Shown piece by piece: positions 6,521 through 15,266 of a DNA stretch of 30,489 nt (position 1 is the first letter of the stretch; each line of letters starts with the position of its first letter). The DNA comes from a virus. The position numbers and the translations under genes were made by a program. The DNA is taken from positions 1 through 30,489 of IMG/VR virus record IMGVR_UViG_3300045968_000427, one strand, 5' to 3'. A model generated the notes under the pieces. That model made no database searches, was not told the DNA's origin, and saw only the letters and a list, made by a program, of their open reading frames with translations.

Positions 6521-7134
6521 AAGGTGTAAACCTGTCTGACATCACAGGTGAAGGTGGCCGCACCATCGGGCACGGGTACGGGCGTGAGTAAGAGTTCGAC
6601 TGTAAAAAGTGTCCCATCTTTGTGCCGCACCACAAACGGATGCCATTGCGTACTCAGGTGGCCATCCTCATAAGCGGCGAGATACCGCGCCACTTCCTGC
6701 CAATAGATCGCGTGACTATGTGTCGGAATAATGGTGTCATACAGCGTATGCCCAATGACATCCGCCGCACTATACCCAAAAATACGCTCAGCAATGCGAT
6801 CCCAGGTCAGGATGACTGATTCCCGATTCAGTGTAAAATGCCCATGCGGTGCCCGTGGTGGGGGGCGCAACTCCTCCGTAAAGATCCGTGCCATTTGCCA
6901 CACACCAAAGAGGAAGCAGCCCGTACACACCATCGTGACCAGGCCTTCCCACACAGGCGGCACCAGCCAGACTTCCGCCACGCGCCGGGGGAGAATCACG
7001 AGCATGGCGCCCAGTTTCGCCCGCCACGCCAGATTCCAGCGCCAGGACCGCAGAGGGTGCCAGACCTGTTGCATAATCACGCCCACGAGCCCCAGGTGCA
7101 GGAGCAGAGTTAGGACACTAAGCACCCGACACAT
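6517..7134 (-). CDS. Membrane protein with C-terminal PAS sensory domain
   Basis: I chose ATG 7134 (GGAG seven bases upstream) over an earlier ATG because the product then begins at the hydrophobic domain and mirrors its paralogue. The 205-aa protein has three hydrophobic segments in residues about 5-85, a linker (WQMARIF, then PPPRAP), and a PAS fold at about 100-203. The PAS signature is visible in TWDRIAERIFGYSAADVIGH, the WHPFVVRHKDGTLFTVE segment and the terminal CDV strand. PAS domains bind ligands or cofactors and transmit signals, but no output domain is present (no kinase, GGDEF or HTH). It therefore probably acts by protein contact at the membrane. A PAS protein in a phage late operon is uncommon. 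Confidence 0.8.
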   Translation of the reverse strand: MCRVLSVLTLLLHLGLVGVIMQQVWHPLRSWRWNLAWRAKLGAMLVILPRRVAEVWLVPPVWEGLVTMVCTGCFLFGVWQMARIFTEELRPPPRAPHGHFTLNRESVILTWDRIAERIFGYSAADVIGHTLYDTIIPTHSHAIYWQEVARYLAAYEDGHLSTQWHPFVVRHKDGTLFTVELLLTPVPVPDGAATFTCDVRQVYTL

Positions 7135-7360
7135 GGCGGTGCTCCAGATCCAGCCGTACCGCCTCGACACCGGCGTAGATGAGGCGGGCGTTATTGCGTT
7201 GATCGTCCTCAACAGCCGGATTGTCCAGATACGCGGCTTTCAACCACTGTTGCAGTTCCAGGCACTCGTACACACTGCGCAGGCGGCGGTATTTGTAGCG
7301 TTGCACCAGGTTCATACCCCGTGCCACCTGCACGTCCTCCGTCGCATGATGCTGCTCCAT
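7118..7360 (-). CDS. 80-aa hydrophilic helical protein
   Basis: The start at 7360 follows the previous stop by one base (TGAGATG), suggesting reinitiation. A longer version from 7474 would overlap the upstream gene heavily and is less likely. The product is predicted mostly helical and charged (NLVQRYKYRRLRSVYECLE near the middle), with no membrane segment or signal peptide. Its 3' end overlaps the PAS gene by 17 bases. The family is not recognised; a small cytoplasmic partner of the membrane proteins is a guess. Confidence 0.55.
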   Translation of the reverse strand: MEQHHATEDVQVARGMNLVQRYKYRRLRSVYECLELQQWLKAAYLDNPAVEDDQRNNARLIYAGVEAVRLDLEHRHVSGA

Positions 7361-7361
7361 C

Positions 7362-7712
7362 TCAGGGCCTATCGCCTGGGTATTGGTGGGGCTTGGGTGG
7401 GGGTCGGAGCATATCGGGAATTTGATCCTCAACATACCGCCACCAGATCCCAATTTTGGACTCCGCGACTTCAAGCCGGGTCGTCAGGCGTTGCACCTCT
7501 GTCACGGCACGTTCAAGCTGCTGGCATTGGCGCTCCAGGCTTTCAATCTGCTGCGCCAGCTTCTGCCGATCCCGATCTACCATATCATACCACTCTTGCC
7601 GCCGATCCACCTTTTTCCCGACACGGTTGAGCAAGAGATTGAAGCAAAAGCCCAGGACGGCGGCAAGGAGAATGCCTATAATAGTCCAGGGAATAGACGG
7701 CCCTGGATTCAT
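7362..7712 (-). CDS. 116-aa single-span coiled-coil membrane protein
   Basis: The ATG at 7712 overlaps the previous stop (ATGA), which decides the start over an upstream ATG. A hydrophobic helix lies at about residues 7-27 (WTIIGILLAAVLGFCFNLLL), then a basic stretch and a heptad-like coiled coil at about 40-85 (KLAQQIESLERQCQQLERAV), ending in a proline-rich tail. This is the topology of inner-membrane spanins and of some baseplate or hub membrane proteins. No outer-membrane lipoprotein partner with a lipobox was seen overlapping it, so a spanin role is only a possibility. Confidence 0.65.
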   Translation of the reverse strand: MNPGPSIPWTIIGILLAAVLGFCFNLLLNRVGKKVDRRQEWYDMVDRDRQKLAQQIESLERQCQQLERAVTEVQRLTTRLEVAESKIGIWWRYVEDQIPDMLRPPPKPHQYPGDRP

Positions 7713-8107
7713 TGCGGCGGAGGCCCAGCAGGCGGCGTGAGCCATGGGGGCAAGGTGCCAAATGGCAACTCCTCTGGTTCGCCGACATGCCGAATGTTAT
7801 AGTCCATCGCAAGAAGGACTCTGAGCACCGCACGCGCGACCTCAAGCTGCTGGGCCATCGCGGCCTCATGATGCTGATCAAGGCGCAGCCGGAGGGCTTC
7901 CAGTACCTGAAGCTGTTCCTGGGCAATGCGGTGCCGATCCTGCATATCACGGTGCATGATGACCTTCCCCGCATCCCAGAACAGGTAGACGAGCGCACCG
8001 AGCAGCGCAATGAAGAGCACATTGACGATATTGTAGGTGCTAAATGAAATATGCTGCCCGGCCACATGGGCATCCAGTCGCTCAGGCGGCGGTGGTCCCT
8101 GCGCCAT
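7709..8107 (-). CDS. 132-aa single-span coiled-coil membrane protein
   Basis: AGGAG lies eight bases before the ATG. A hydrophobic segment spans about residues 26-44 (NIVNVLFIALLGALVYLFW) and is followed by a long amphipathic helix (residues 48-100, many Gln, Glu, Arg and Leu) and a Pro-rich C-terminus (PPAGPPPQ). Its layout of single span, coiled coil and Pro-rich tail is the same as that of the next gene, with which it overlaps by four bases. They may form a hetero-oligomer. The family is not recognised. Confidence 0.65.
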   Translation of the reverse strand: MAQGPPPPERLDAHVAGQHISFSTYNIVNVLFIALLGALVYLFWDAGKVIMHRDMQDRHRIAQEQLQVLEALRLRLDQHHEAAMAQQLEVARAVLRVLLAMDYNIRHVGEPEELPFGTLPPWLTPPAGPPPQ

Positions 8108-8116
8108 GCTATACTC

Positions 8117-11100
8117 CTACTCGGCCAGGAACATCATGCCAGCACCTACCGGTGTCGCACTCAGCGCCCCCGGTGGCGAGACAGGCGCAGACGAGGCCCG
8201 ATCATAGGCACCTATATCATACTGTCCTGCTGTGCGGGGGAGGTTGTCGATGGTCACGGTGACTTCCGCCAGATCGGTCCCTTCATCGACAGCAGGCGAG
8301 TCCCCTGCGGCAATCCGGTAGTTTCCAGAACCTACAAAACCTGGGTCTGTTGTTACATTGGTCGTGAGCACCGTATCCGTGCCACTATCGCTGATTTCGG
8401 TCTCATTGCCGTACACAATATTGTTGGTCAGCAGCGTGTCGATCGCCCCTACATCAATCTGGATGCCTGTGCCGGTATTGTCGGCACACGTGTTGTTATA
8501 GATCTTGGTGCCCACCACATTGGCACTGACTGTGACGCACCCCAGATTGCCATAGAACAGGTTATTCGAGATGAGCAGGGCATCAGCCCCTTGCTGGAGC
8601 AGGATGCCCGTCAAAGCGAGGTTGCGGAACGTGTTCCGGGTGATCGTCGTATGCGTCACTTGCGCATCCGCCACGACCATCCCGCCGCCTTCAGAGCCGT
8701 CAATCACGTTGCCCTCAAACCGTAAACCATCCACCACCCCGAGTAACCGCACCGTTTCAAAGGGACCATTATCGTCAAACGTATTGTTGAGGATTTCGAT
8801 TTGATCTCCACCCGCGACCAGCACATGCTCAAAGCGCATGTTACGACTGACCGAGTTTTGCACGCGGATATGATGGGTCCCTTCCACGAACACAAAGCCA
8901 TTGGTCTGCACCGAGGGGGGGGATTCGCCATCCAGAATGAGGCGATTGACGATGATGTAGTGATCGGTCGCCGGGTTACGAAACCATGCCAGCACCGTGG
9001 TCGGCAGTTGCAGGATCACCTGTTCTTGCTCATAAGCGGTAATGACCGTGGCCGTGTCCCAGGAGGTGCCCCCAGGAATGGCGGCGATGCCAGAGTCAAT
9101 CTTCTGCGTATACGTACCGCCCCGGAGGTACAACGTGTGCCCCGCACCCATCCGGCCCGCCACGTGGGCAATCGTGCCACAGGGCTCCGCCAGCGTGCAG
9201 TCTTCGCCATCCACGCCATCTGTCGCAATGTACCAACTCGTCTGTGGCGCAGGCGGCAGGGGCAAGGGTGTGGTCGTCGTACATTCTACGGGCAACGGCC
9301 CAAAGAGCGTTTCCACCACATTGGTGACATGCGTAGGGGGCTTCCCCGCTGCGGTACGCGCGTCAATAATCCGTTGGTTCATCGGCCATGGCCAGAGGGG
9401 ATCGTTGGTCAACTCTCCATCTATATAGCGCTTGCACAGCCCTGGCAGCTCCAGATACGGGTTATCGCCCCCCGTCGCAGCCGTGACGGTCGTCCCTTCG
9501 AGCAACCCGCTCACCGTCCAACCGGCCCCGCCTTCGTTACTGGTGGCTGTGCCATTATGCACCGAGAGGCAGTTACTACAACTATTCCCACTCGGGCTCA
9601 CCCCGACTGCATCAAAGTGGAACGGCATCACGGCCGGAAAACCACTTTGCAGCACACTCGCCACATCAGTCATGGTGACATTGCTGGCACACGAGGCCCG
9701 CACCAGCGCGGTCGCGTCATAAATCTGGCCAGGGAGCAGGTAGAAGAGACTCCCCAGCACAGAGGCATTGAGACTATTCGAGGCACTGCCACAGTTGTGG
9801 GTCAGTTCGAGGGCCAGCCCTGGGGTAATCGTCGGCGGTGGTTCGGGGGGCGTCTCTAGATCCCCCTGAATCGCGCCATGATCGGGGGCTCCATCCTCGT
9901 AGTAGCCGCTTGTCATGCCAGGGAGCCCCGTGGAAATCAGGCTGGTTGCTCCATTCCGCATGGACGTGGGCAACACAAAGTCTGGCACAGCATTCGTGCG
10001 CCAGATGGTCGTGGTCAGGTTGCCCGTGTTCGAGCCAATCTGGTTAAAGCCACCGGAACTCAGACCCCGTGACGAAAACACGTTGTTGCGCATATGTAAG
10101 TGCGGAAAGTTGCGCTGCCCTTCGCCCATGCCGCCAATGTCAATCGCCCAGCCGCCGCCACCAAAGCTATTCTGGTAGATCTGGTAGATGCCCTGCGTGG
10201 CCGTGCAGTTCGTGCCGGAGGCGCAGCCGGTCGAGGGCGAGAGGTGGATATGCTTCCCACCATCTCCTGGCATGGGCTGATGGAAGCGATTGGCATACAT
10301 GTACATTGACTTGGGAAAGGTAAAGGCTTGCTGGATACGGATATGGTGATCGTTGTCATAGAAGAGATTGCCGGAAATCTGCATATTGACAATCGTATCG
10401 AGCGGCCATAGCCCTTCTGCCCCCGTGAAAAAGATCGTGTTATCGCGGATGGCCGTATCCGTGCTGTCCCAGATTTTGACGCCGACCGCCCCCTGAGAAA
10501 TACTATTGCCCTGGATCAGTGTGCCAACCGGGTTGTCATCGAGCATGATCCCGGAACCGTTTTCTGTCGTGGCCCCGACATAGAACTTGTCAATGTCGTA
10601 CTGGTGGCGCTGCACCCACCGTAGATACGAGGTATCGTTCCAATCCCCGGACATATACGTGGTGGTATGCAGTCCATCCTGAATAATCGTGTTGTTCAGG
10701 ATCTGATCATTCGCGGCACCGTCTTCCACGGCAATCCGTTGGACCCCATGGCGCAGGATACAGTTTTCAATGATGCGATTCCCACCACCCCGCATCCGTA
10801 CCCCATCATAGCCGCCCAGAATCTGCATATTTTTGATGGTGATATAGCTCCGCGAGCTGAGATCCAGCACACCCGCATCTGGGGCAGCACGGACATTCAT
10901 GGTGTCGGGGTCCACATTCGTGCGGAAGCGGAGATACGTGGTCGTACCGGTATACCCATAGAGCGCTTCCACACCATCCCAGAAGGAATTGAGCACGCCC
11001 ATCGCACTCCCCCAACTGCCGGTGGCAGGGGTGGCGAGGACGCTAAACCCGCTACGCCCGACGCCAAAAATACTGCCGCAATTGGAGGTGCAATCCATGA

Positions 11101-11536
11101 CATTATTGCCAATTTTCTGGATCATTTTGCCGTTGGTGGTCACACTCCAGGGCTGATAGCCGAGCACGCGCTTATAGACACCCGTGCCCACTTCCGGTGC
11201 CGCCACCCAGGTATCCGTAGGATCGCTCCCGTCCACAAAGGTGGACGAGGAGCCCGCCCCCTGAACGGTAATGCGGGCACCCGAGGTGCCCGAACGTGGG
11301 AAGGTCACTCGTTCGGTGAAAGTCCCCGCGCTCACTTGCACGGTGTCCCCAGCCTGGGCGGCTGTGACGCCCTTTTGGATCGTCCGCCACGGATTGCCCG
11401 CAGACCCATCGCCGGTCGTATCCGAGCCGCTCAAGCTGATATGATAGGTCGCGCTGAAGGCCGAGCCTACCCACAGGCAGCAGAGGAGAAGAGCAAGAAC
11501 AGCCATTATAGAGAGTCTTTGAGGTTGCTGTCGCAT
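8117..11536 (-). CDS. Exported 1139-aa double beta-helix protein
   Basis: ATG 11536 is favoured (AGGA eight bases upstream). A Sec signal peptide occupies residues about 1-29 (cleavage near AFSA-TYH). Residues about 30-565 are a right-handed beta-helix homologous to the plus-strand 2950-4578 protein (shared GDWNDTSY, YANRFHQ-MPGD, KHIHLS, RGLSSGG). A Cys-containing middle domain (about 570-770) is not recognised; it carries LWPWPMNQRI and FGPLPVEC. A second beta-helix follows (about 775-1120), starting with a DUF1565-like WYIATDGVDGEDCTL-type strand and many N-x-F/I rungs. This fold is common in phage depolymerases and in secreted polysaccharide lyases. The signal peptide argues for export. 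Confidence 0.85.
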   Translation of the reverse strand: MRQQPQRLSIMAVLALLLCCLWVGSAFSATYHISLSGSDTTGDGSAGNPWRTIQKGVTAAQAGDTVQVSAGTFTERVTFPRSGTSGARITVQGAGSSSTFVDGSDPTDTWVAAPEVGTGVYKRVLGYQPWSVTTNGKMIQKIGNNVMDCTSNCGSIFGVGRSGFSVLATPATGSWGSAMGVLNSFWDGVEALYGYTGTTTYLRFRTNVDPDTMNVRAAPDAGVLDLSSRSYITIKNMQILGGYDGVRMRGGGNRIIENCILRHGVQRIAVEDGAANDQILNNTIIQDGLHTTTYMSGDWNDTSYLRWVQRHQYDIDKFYVGATTENGSGIMLDDNPVGTLIQGNSISQGAVGVKIWDSTDTAIRDNTIFFTGAEGLWPLDTIVNMQISGNLFYDNDHHIRIQQAFTFPKSMYMYANRFHQPMPGDGGKHIHLSPSTGCASGTNCTATQGIYQIYQNSFGGGGWAIDIGGMGEGQRNFPHLHMRNNVFSSRGLSSGGFNQIGSNTGNLTTTIWRTNAVPDFVLPTSMRNGATSLISTGLPGMTSGYYEDGAPDHGAIQGDLETPPEPPPTITPGLALELTHNCGSASNSLNASVLGSLFYLLPGQIYDATALVRASCASNVTMTDVASVLQSGFPAVMPFHFDAVGVSPSGNSCSNCLSVHNGTATSNEGGAGWTVSGLLEGTTVTAATGGDNPYLELPGLCKRYIDGELTNDPLWPWPMNQRIIDARTAAGKPPTHVTNVVETLFGPLPVECTTTTPLPLPPAPQTSWYIATDGVDGEDCTLAEPCGTIAHVAGRMGAGHTLYLRGGTYTQKIDSGIAAIPGGTSWDTATVITAYEQEQVILQLPTTVLAWFRNPATDHYIIVNRLILDGESPPSVQTNGFVFVEGTHHIRVQNSVSRNMRFEHVLVAGGDQIEILNNTFDDNGPFETVRLLGVVDGLRFEGNVIDGSEGGGMVVADAQVTHTTITRNTFRNLALTGILLQQGADALLISNNLFYGNLGCVTVSANVVGTKIYNNTCADNTGTGIQIDVGAIDTLLTNNIVYGNETEISDSGTDTVLTTNVTTDPGFVGSGNYRIAAGDSPAVDEGTDLAEVTVTIDNLPRTAGQYDIGAYDRASSAPVSPPGALSATPVGAGMMFLAE

Positions 11537-11538
11537 AG

Positions 11539-13884
11539 TTACTGTCCTGTTTTGTTCCACGTCCCGATCACATTCTCAAACCGCTGGCCACTCCCCAATC
11601 TGAACGTGGCCCCTGCCGCAATACTGCCGCCTTCGGGGTGATCGTTAAACTCGCCCCAGCAGCGCCGGTAGCCACTGCCGGTACTGGTCGCTTGCCCCGA
11701 ACCCTGGAATACCGTTCGGGCATTGTCGCCCCACCCGGCGCAGTCTTCGACAATGGTATTGGTCCCCTGCACCTCAAACACCACCGCGTTGGGTTGGCCA
11801 GAGGTCGCGTTCCAGCCGACGAGGCGCTTGCCCCGGTTGTTCGAGCCCAAAAACTGATACACGCCGGTGAGGCCGTTGCGGGCATTGATCCCTTGGACGA
11901 TGAACCACTGATTGGTCCCGCCGATCACCACGGGATTGCGGGCGTTCTGGCCATCGAGCAGCACCGCCCCATCGTTGATGGCCTGGATGGTAATCGGCAG
12001 CGAGCCCGTGCCTGCGAGGTTCGCAGGGGGCTGAATCATGCCATTGCCCCCCGTGTAGGTGCCATCGAGCAGACACAGCGTTTTGCCCGCAGGCGCGGCG
12101 GCAATCGCCGTCCAGAAGTTGGCAATCTGAAAGGGCGTGCCCACACTCAAGCCGTTGCCGGTGCCACTGGTCGAGGCATAGTGGGTGCAGGTGCCCACCG
12201 GCGGTGGCGGGGTATACGTCACGGTCAGCGTATCAGTTTTAGTGCCTCCAGCATCGCTGGCGGTGACGGTGACCAGGTTGCTCCCCGACGCCAGATCAAT
12301 CGACGGAATGGTCCAATTCGTAAACGTCGTGGCTGCACCACAGGCCGGGTCGCAGGTCGCAGTCCCGCTGGTGGTGGCGCACGTCGTACAGGTCCAGGCC
12401 ATCCCGGTCACGCCGATATTGTCACTGGCCACGCCCCCAAGATTGGCTAATAACGGGGCGCTTGTGCTATAGGCGTCATTCGTTGTTGGGGTGGTAATCT
12501 GCACAGAAAGCGGCGCAGGATCTTGCAGGGCAGCCAGCCCGGCAATGTCCGTGGCAGTGAGGGCGCGGGTATAGACCCGGACATCGTCGATCCGTCCCTG
12601 AAAGCGAAAATTCGCGGGTTGCGTCGGATGACTCCCCAGCACCGTATCCGCAGGACGACCCGTATAGCTGACCGGCGTACTATCATTGGCACTGCCCACC
12701 GCCACCCCATTGACGTAGACCACCTGCGTCCCCGCCTGCATCGTGTACGCCACATGCGTCCAGGTATGCAGGGGAATCCCTGCCGGCACGGTCACCCCAC
12801 TAAACCCTGTGCCGTTATAAAATGAGCCGCGCACGCTGCCACTATCTTGCAGCCGGATGATGACGGCATCGCGGATATTAATGACCCCGTTGGTCGTCGT
12901 GGGCCACGCCGTAGGGAAGACCCATGCGGCGAGCGTCGCGGCGGTCGGGTTGGTCAAGCCCCCCGAGACCGTCACGACCCCGGTCTCTGTCCCATCATAA
13001 GTAACGGCACTCGTGCCCATCTTGGCCGCACCCCAACTATTGCCCGCGCCCAGGGTGCCATCGTGATTGTTCGCGGTGCTGTCTTCAGCGGTACTGTCCG
13101 TGCCTTCATCAAACTTCAAGTGCATGCGCAAATCCGTCGTATAATCGGGCGTGGGCGGGGCGCCACCACAGGTGGGCTCCAGCGTCTCGTTGCCGCCGGT
13201 AAAGACGGGCAGACAGTCCAGCAGATAGGCCGGCTTAAAATCAATCGTCGTATCCGCAGGAACGGACCAGGACGCATCATTGCCGCCCCGGAAGGGCTGC
13301 ATAAAAATTTTATCAACTCGCGCCGTACTGCTGCTGACATTGCCCCGGAGGCGAATATTCGTGCGCGAGTAGGCGAGATTGCCGTTGACCCAGATCTGGA
13401 TAATGCCATCGGTCACGTTGGGGGTGTTAATTTTGACGCGCATGGTGAGCCGCGTCCACACATTCACGGGCAGTGCCGAGGGCGAAAAGCCATAACTATC
13501 CCCGCAGACATCCACGCGGTTTTGATCGTAGAGATAGAGCCGCATGCTGTCCCACATATAGCGGGCACTCCAGCCGTTCGCCACAATCGGATCACATCCG
13601 GTCGAGGCGGCACCCCCGGCGAGGCCATAGAGCTTGCCGCCTTCCCCTTCAATCCACCCGGTGCGGTATTTCTGCCAGTAATCGAGGTAATACTCATCAC
13701 GCGCGGTGATGGACACCGGACCATAGGTGATGCCACTGATAATCATATGGGAGCCCGGCCCCACGCCAAAGGTGTTCGCTTTGAAGGTCACAAAACCACC
13801 AGGGAAGCTCTGGAGCACGCCAGCGGTCCCAGGCGTAGACAGGCCGACCAGGCTCAGGAAGACGATGAAAATACGGAGGAGCAT
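11539..13884 (-). CDS. Exported lyase-like/LamG/Ig-like/beta-helix multidomain protein, apparently truncated
   Basis: Start 13884 is chosen for its AGGG site and immediate signal peptide (1-22). Domains in order: a jelly-roll resembling polysaccharide lyase family 14 (about 25-215, with GGKLYGLAGG, GWSARYMW and a WVNG strand); a LamG/concanavalin-like lectin domain (about 245-455, with LKFDEGT, LAAWVF, TWTHVAYT and GRIDDVRVY); an Ig-like repeat with paired cysteines (about 460-560); and the beginning of a beta-helix (about 565-781) that stops abruptly after a rung at ENVIGTWNKTGQ. The next gene starts two bases after the stop. The protein probably binds or degrades an acidic polysaccharide; lyase activity is inferred only from resemblance. 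Confidence 0.78.
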   Translation of the reverse strand: MLLRIFIVFLSLVGLSTPGTAGVLQSFPGGFVTFKANTFGVGPGSHMIISGITYGPVSITARDEYYLDYWQKYRTGWIEGEGGKLYGLAGGAASTGCDPIVANGWSARYMWDSMRLYLYDQNRVDVCGDSYGFSPSALPVNVWTRLTMRVKINTPNVTDGIIQIWVNGNLAYSRTNIRLRGNVSSSTARVDKIFMQPFRGGNDASWSVPADTTIDFKPAYLLDCLPVFTGGNETLEPTCGGAPPTPDYTTDLRMHLKFDEGTDSTAEDSTANNHDGTLGAGNSWGAAKMGTSAVTYDGTETGVVTVSGGLTNPTAATLAAWVFPTAWPTTTNGVINIRDAVIIRLQDSGSVRGSFYNGTGFSGVTVPAGIPLHTWTHVAYTMQAGTQVVYVNGVAVGSANDSTPVSYTGRPADTVLGSHPTQPANFRFQGRIDDVRVYTRALTATDIAGLAALQDPAPLSVQITTPTTNDAYSTSAPLLANLGGVASDNIGVTGMAWTCTTCATTSGTATCDPACGAATTFTNWTIPSIDLASGSNLVTVTASDAGGTKTDTLTVTYTPPPPVGTCTHYASTSGTGNGLSVGTPFQIANFWTAIAAAPAGKTLCLLDGTYTGGNGMIQPPANLAGTGSLPITIQAINDGAVLLDGQNARNPVVIGGTNQWFIVQGINARNGLTGVYQFLGSNNRGKRLVGWNATSGQPNAVVFEVQGTNTIVEDCAGWGDNARTVFQGSGQATSTGSGYRRCWGEFNDHPEGGSIAAGATFRLGSGQRFENVIGTWNKTGQ

Positions 13885-13894
13885 ACGATCCCTT

Positions 13895-14476
13895 CTACGG
13901 CGCAACTGGGGGACCAGCCCGCCCCCGAATACAGCGCATCAGCTTTTCCAGCGCATTGACGAGGCGCGTCATCATATCGGTTAATTCGGTTTTCGCCGTG
14001 GCAATATTGGAGATGCCATCGATATCCCCCTGCAGGTTCGTCATCAGGGCAGTCTTGGCCGTATCCAATTCCGCGAGGGTGGCATGGCAGAGGTCGTTAT
14101 TGGTCGCGGCATCCTCATAGGCTTGTTTCTCATCCAACACCGCTTGGATAGCCGCATTGACCACATCCTTTTCCGGCTGGGTCATTTCGACGAGGATGCC
14201 AGCCTCAACCTTCAGATGGCAGCGCCCGTGGACATGGCTCGCACTCACGGTCTCGACCAGCGCACGCTGGCTGGCCGTAATGCCTGGGGTCGCGTTTTCG
14301 TCCAGCATGACGCAGGTCGGGTCGGTGACCTTCGAGGGATCGACGGAGCGAATATACCGTGTGGCCCCTGTGGTGTCGGCACACTGGGGACGGACGCCAT
14401 TGCCACACACAAAATCTTCGGCCTCAACCACCACCACGAGACTGAGCAAAACCATCAGTATGAGCCGCACACGCAT
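13895..14476 (-). CDS. Exported 193-aa helical cysteine-containing protein
   Basis: The start overlaps the upstream stop by one base (TAATG). A signal peptide is clear (MRVRLILMVLLSLVVVVEA). The N-terminal third has several cysteines (DFVCGNGVRPQCAD, PTCVML); the rest is mostly helical, with a probable coiled coil at about residues 105-180. Small exported proteins of this kind with CxNGxRxxCxD-type motifs are seen beside fibre genes in environmental phages, but I cannot name a family. It may be an adaptor or chaperone for the adjacent lectin proteins. Confidence 0.68.
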   Translation of the reverse strand: MRVRLILMVLLSLVVVVEAEDFVCGNGVRPQCADTTGATRYIRSVDPSKVTDPTCVMLDENATPGITASQRALVETVSASHVHGRCHLKVEAGILVEMTQPEKDVVNAAIQAVLDEKQAYEDAATNNDLCHATLAELDTAKTALMTNLQGDIDGISNIATAKTELTDMMTRLVNALEKLMRCIRGRAGPPVAP

Positions 14477-15258
14477 TACTGGATACCTCCTATCCCTGTC
14501 AGCAGTGCGCCTGCCCGGCAGGTCACCCCCGTATTGTTTGCCCCATCATCGGCCGTGATGGTGCGGGCATTGCCACTATGATCGCGGAAGGCGACGGCAT
14601 TCCCTGCTGCGCCATCGCCACAGTTATCAAAGAGCCACTCCCCGGTGGGCAGGGTCCGGCGTAAGCGCGGGCGTTTGGACGTGGCGAGAATCGCAATTTC
14701 TTCCGCAGGCACCACAACGTTGTACAGCGCCACATGGTGGAAGCGCCCTTCCGCCGCCGCAAAGGTGCCCGTATTCCCGCACAGGGTGAGGGAGTCGGTC
14801 AGCGAGGACGTATCCCCAGACGATGCCGTGGTAATTTGTGTCCCATTTGCGTACAGCGTGATGGTCCCCCCAGTATGCGTCATGGCCAGATGGATAGGTG
14901 TCCCTGCAAAGGTGGTTTCTGCTGTGTCGTACATTACCTCATCTGTCGCACCATCGTTATTGCCCATACAGAGACGGTCCTGGCGGCGCCAGGTGGCAAA
15001 AATGCGCTTCGTCCCCCCCGTGTTACTGAGGATGCCCTCGACGTTCGCCCCATCATGGCAGAACGACCCGCCCGCCGGTGCTGGAGCCGTGGGGGTATAC
15101 CAGAGTGCAATCGTTTTGGTGCCCGCTGCGAGGTACGTGGAAATGGCGGCGCCACCAATCGAGTCGTCCACGCCGTCACAGTCCACGGCAGCCTGGGCAA
15201 CACCCGCCCACAGCCCGACGAGCAGCACCAATCCCGGCAGCGTCTTCCCTGGATGCAT
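14476..15258 (-). CDS. Exported LamG (concanavalin A-like) lectin-domain protein
   Basis: SD GGAG lies just before ATG 15258. The signal peptide ends near AQA (residue 23). The mature part begins VDCDGVDDSI and has the LamG strand pattern: TIALWYTP, a FATWRR strand, IHLAMTHTGGTITLYANG, then GRFHHVALYN and an AEEI helix. These domains fold as a jelly roll that binds glycans or proteins. A second short region (LRRTLPTGEWLFDNCGDG to the end) resembles the opening of another LamG domain but is cut short. Its six or so cysteines suit an oxidising compartment. Related in fold to the LamG domain in the gene just downstream. Confidence 0.75.
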   Translation of the reverse strand: MHPGKTLPGLVLLVGLWAGVAQAAVDCDGVDDSIGGAAISTYLAAGTKTIALWYTPTAPAPAGGSFCHDGANVEGILSNTGGTKRIFATWRRQDRLCMGNNDGATDEVMYDTAETTFAGTPIHLAMTHTGGTITLYANGTQITTASSGDTSSLTDSLTLCGNTGTFAAAEGRFHHVALYNVVVPAEEIAILATSKRPRLRRTLPTGEWLFDNCGDGAAGNAVAFRDHSGNARTITADDGANNTGVTCRAGALLTGIGGIQ

Positions 15259-15266
15259 ACGCTCTC

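Noticed and set aside
6731-7630. A 299-codon plus-strand frame, with other long plus-strand frames at 5927-6529, 8801-9859, 10667-11641 and 12847-13959.
   Set aside because: All lie antisense to genes with recognisable domains and tight start-stop overlaps; their products are Arg/His/Pro-rich, as expected of shadow frames.
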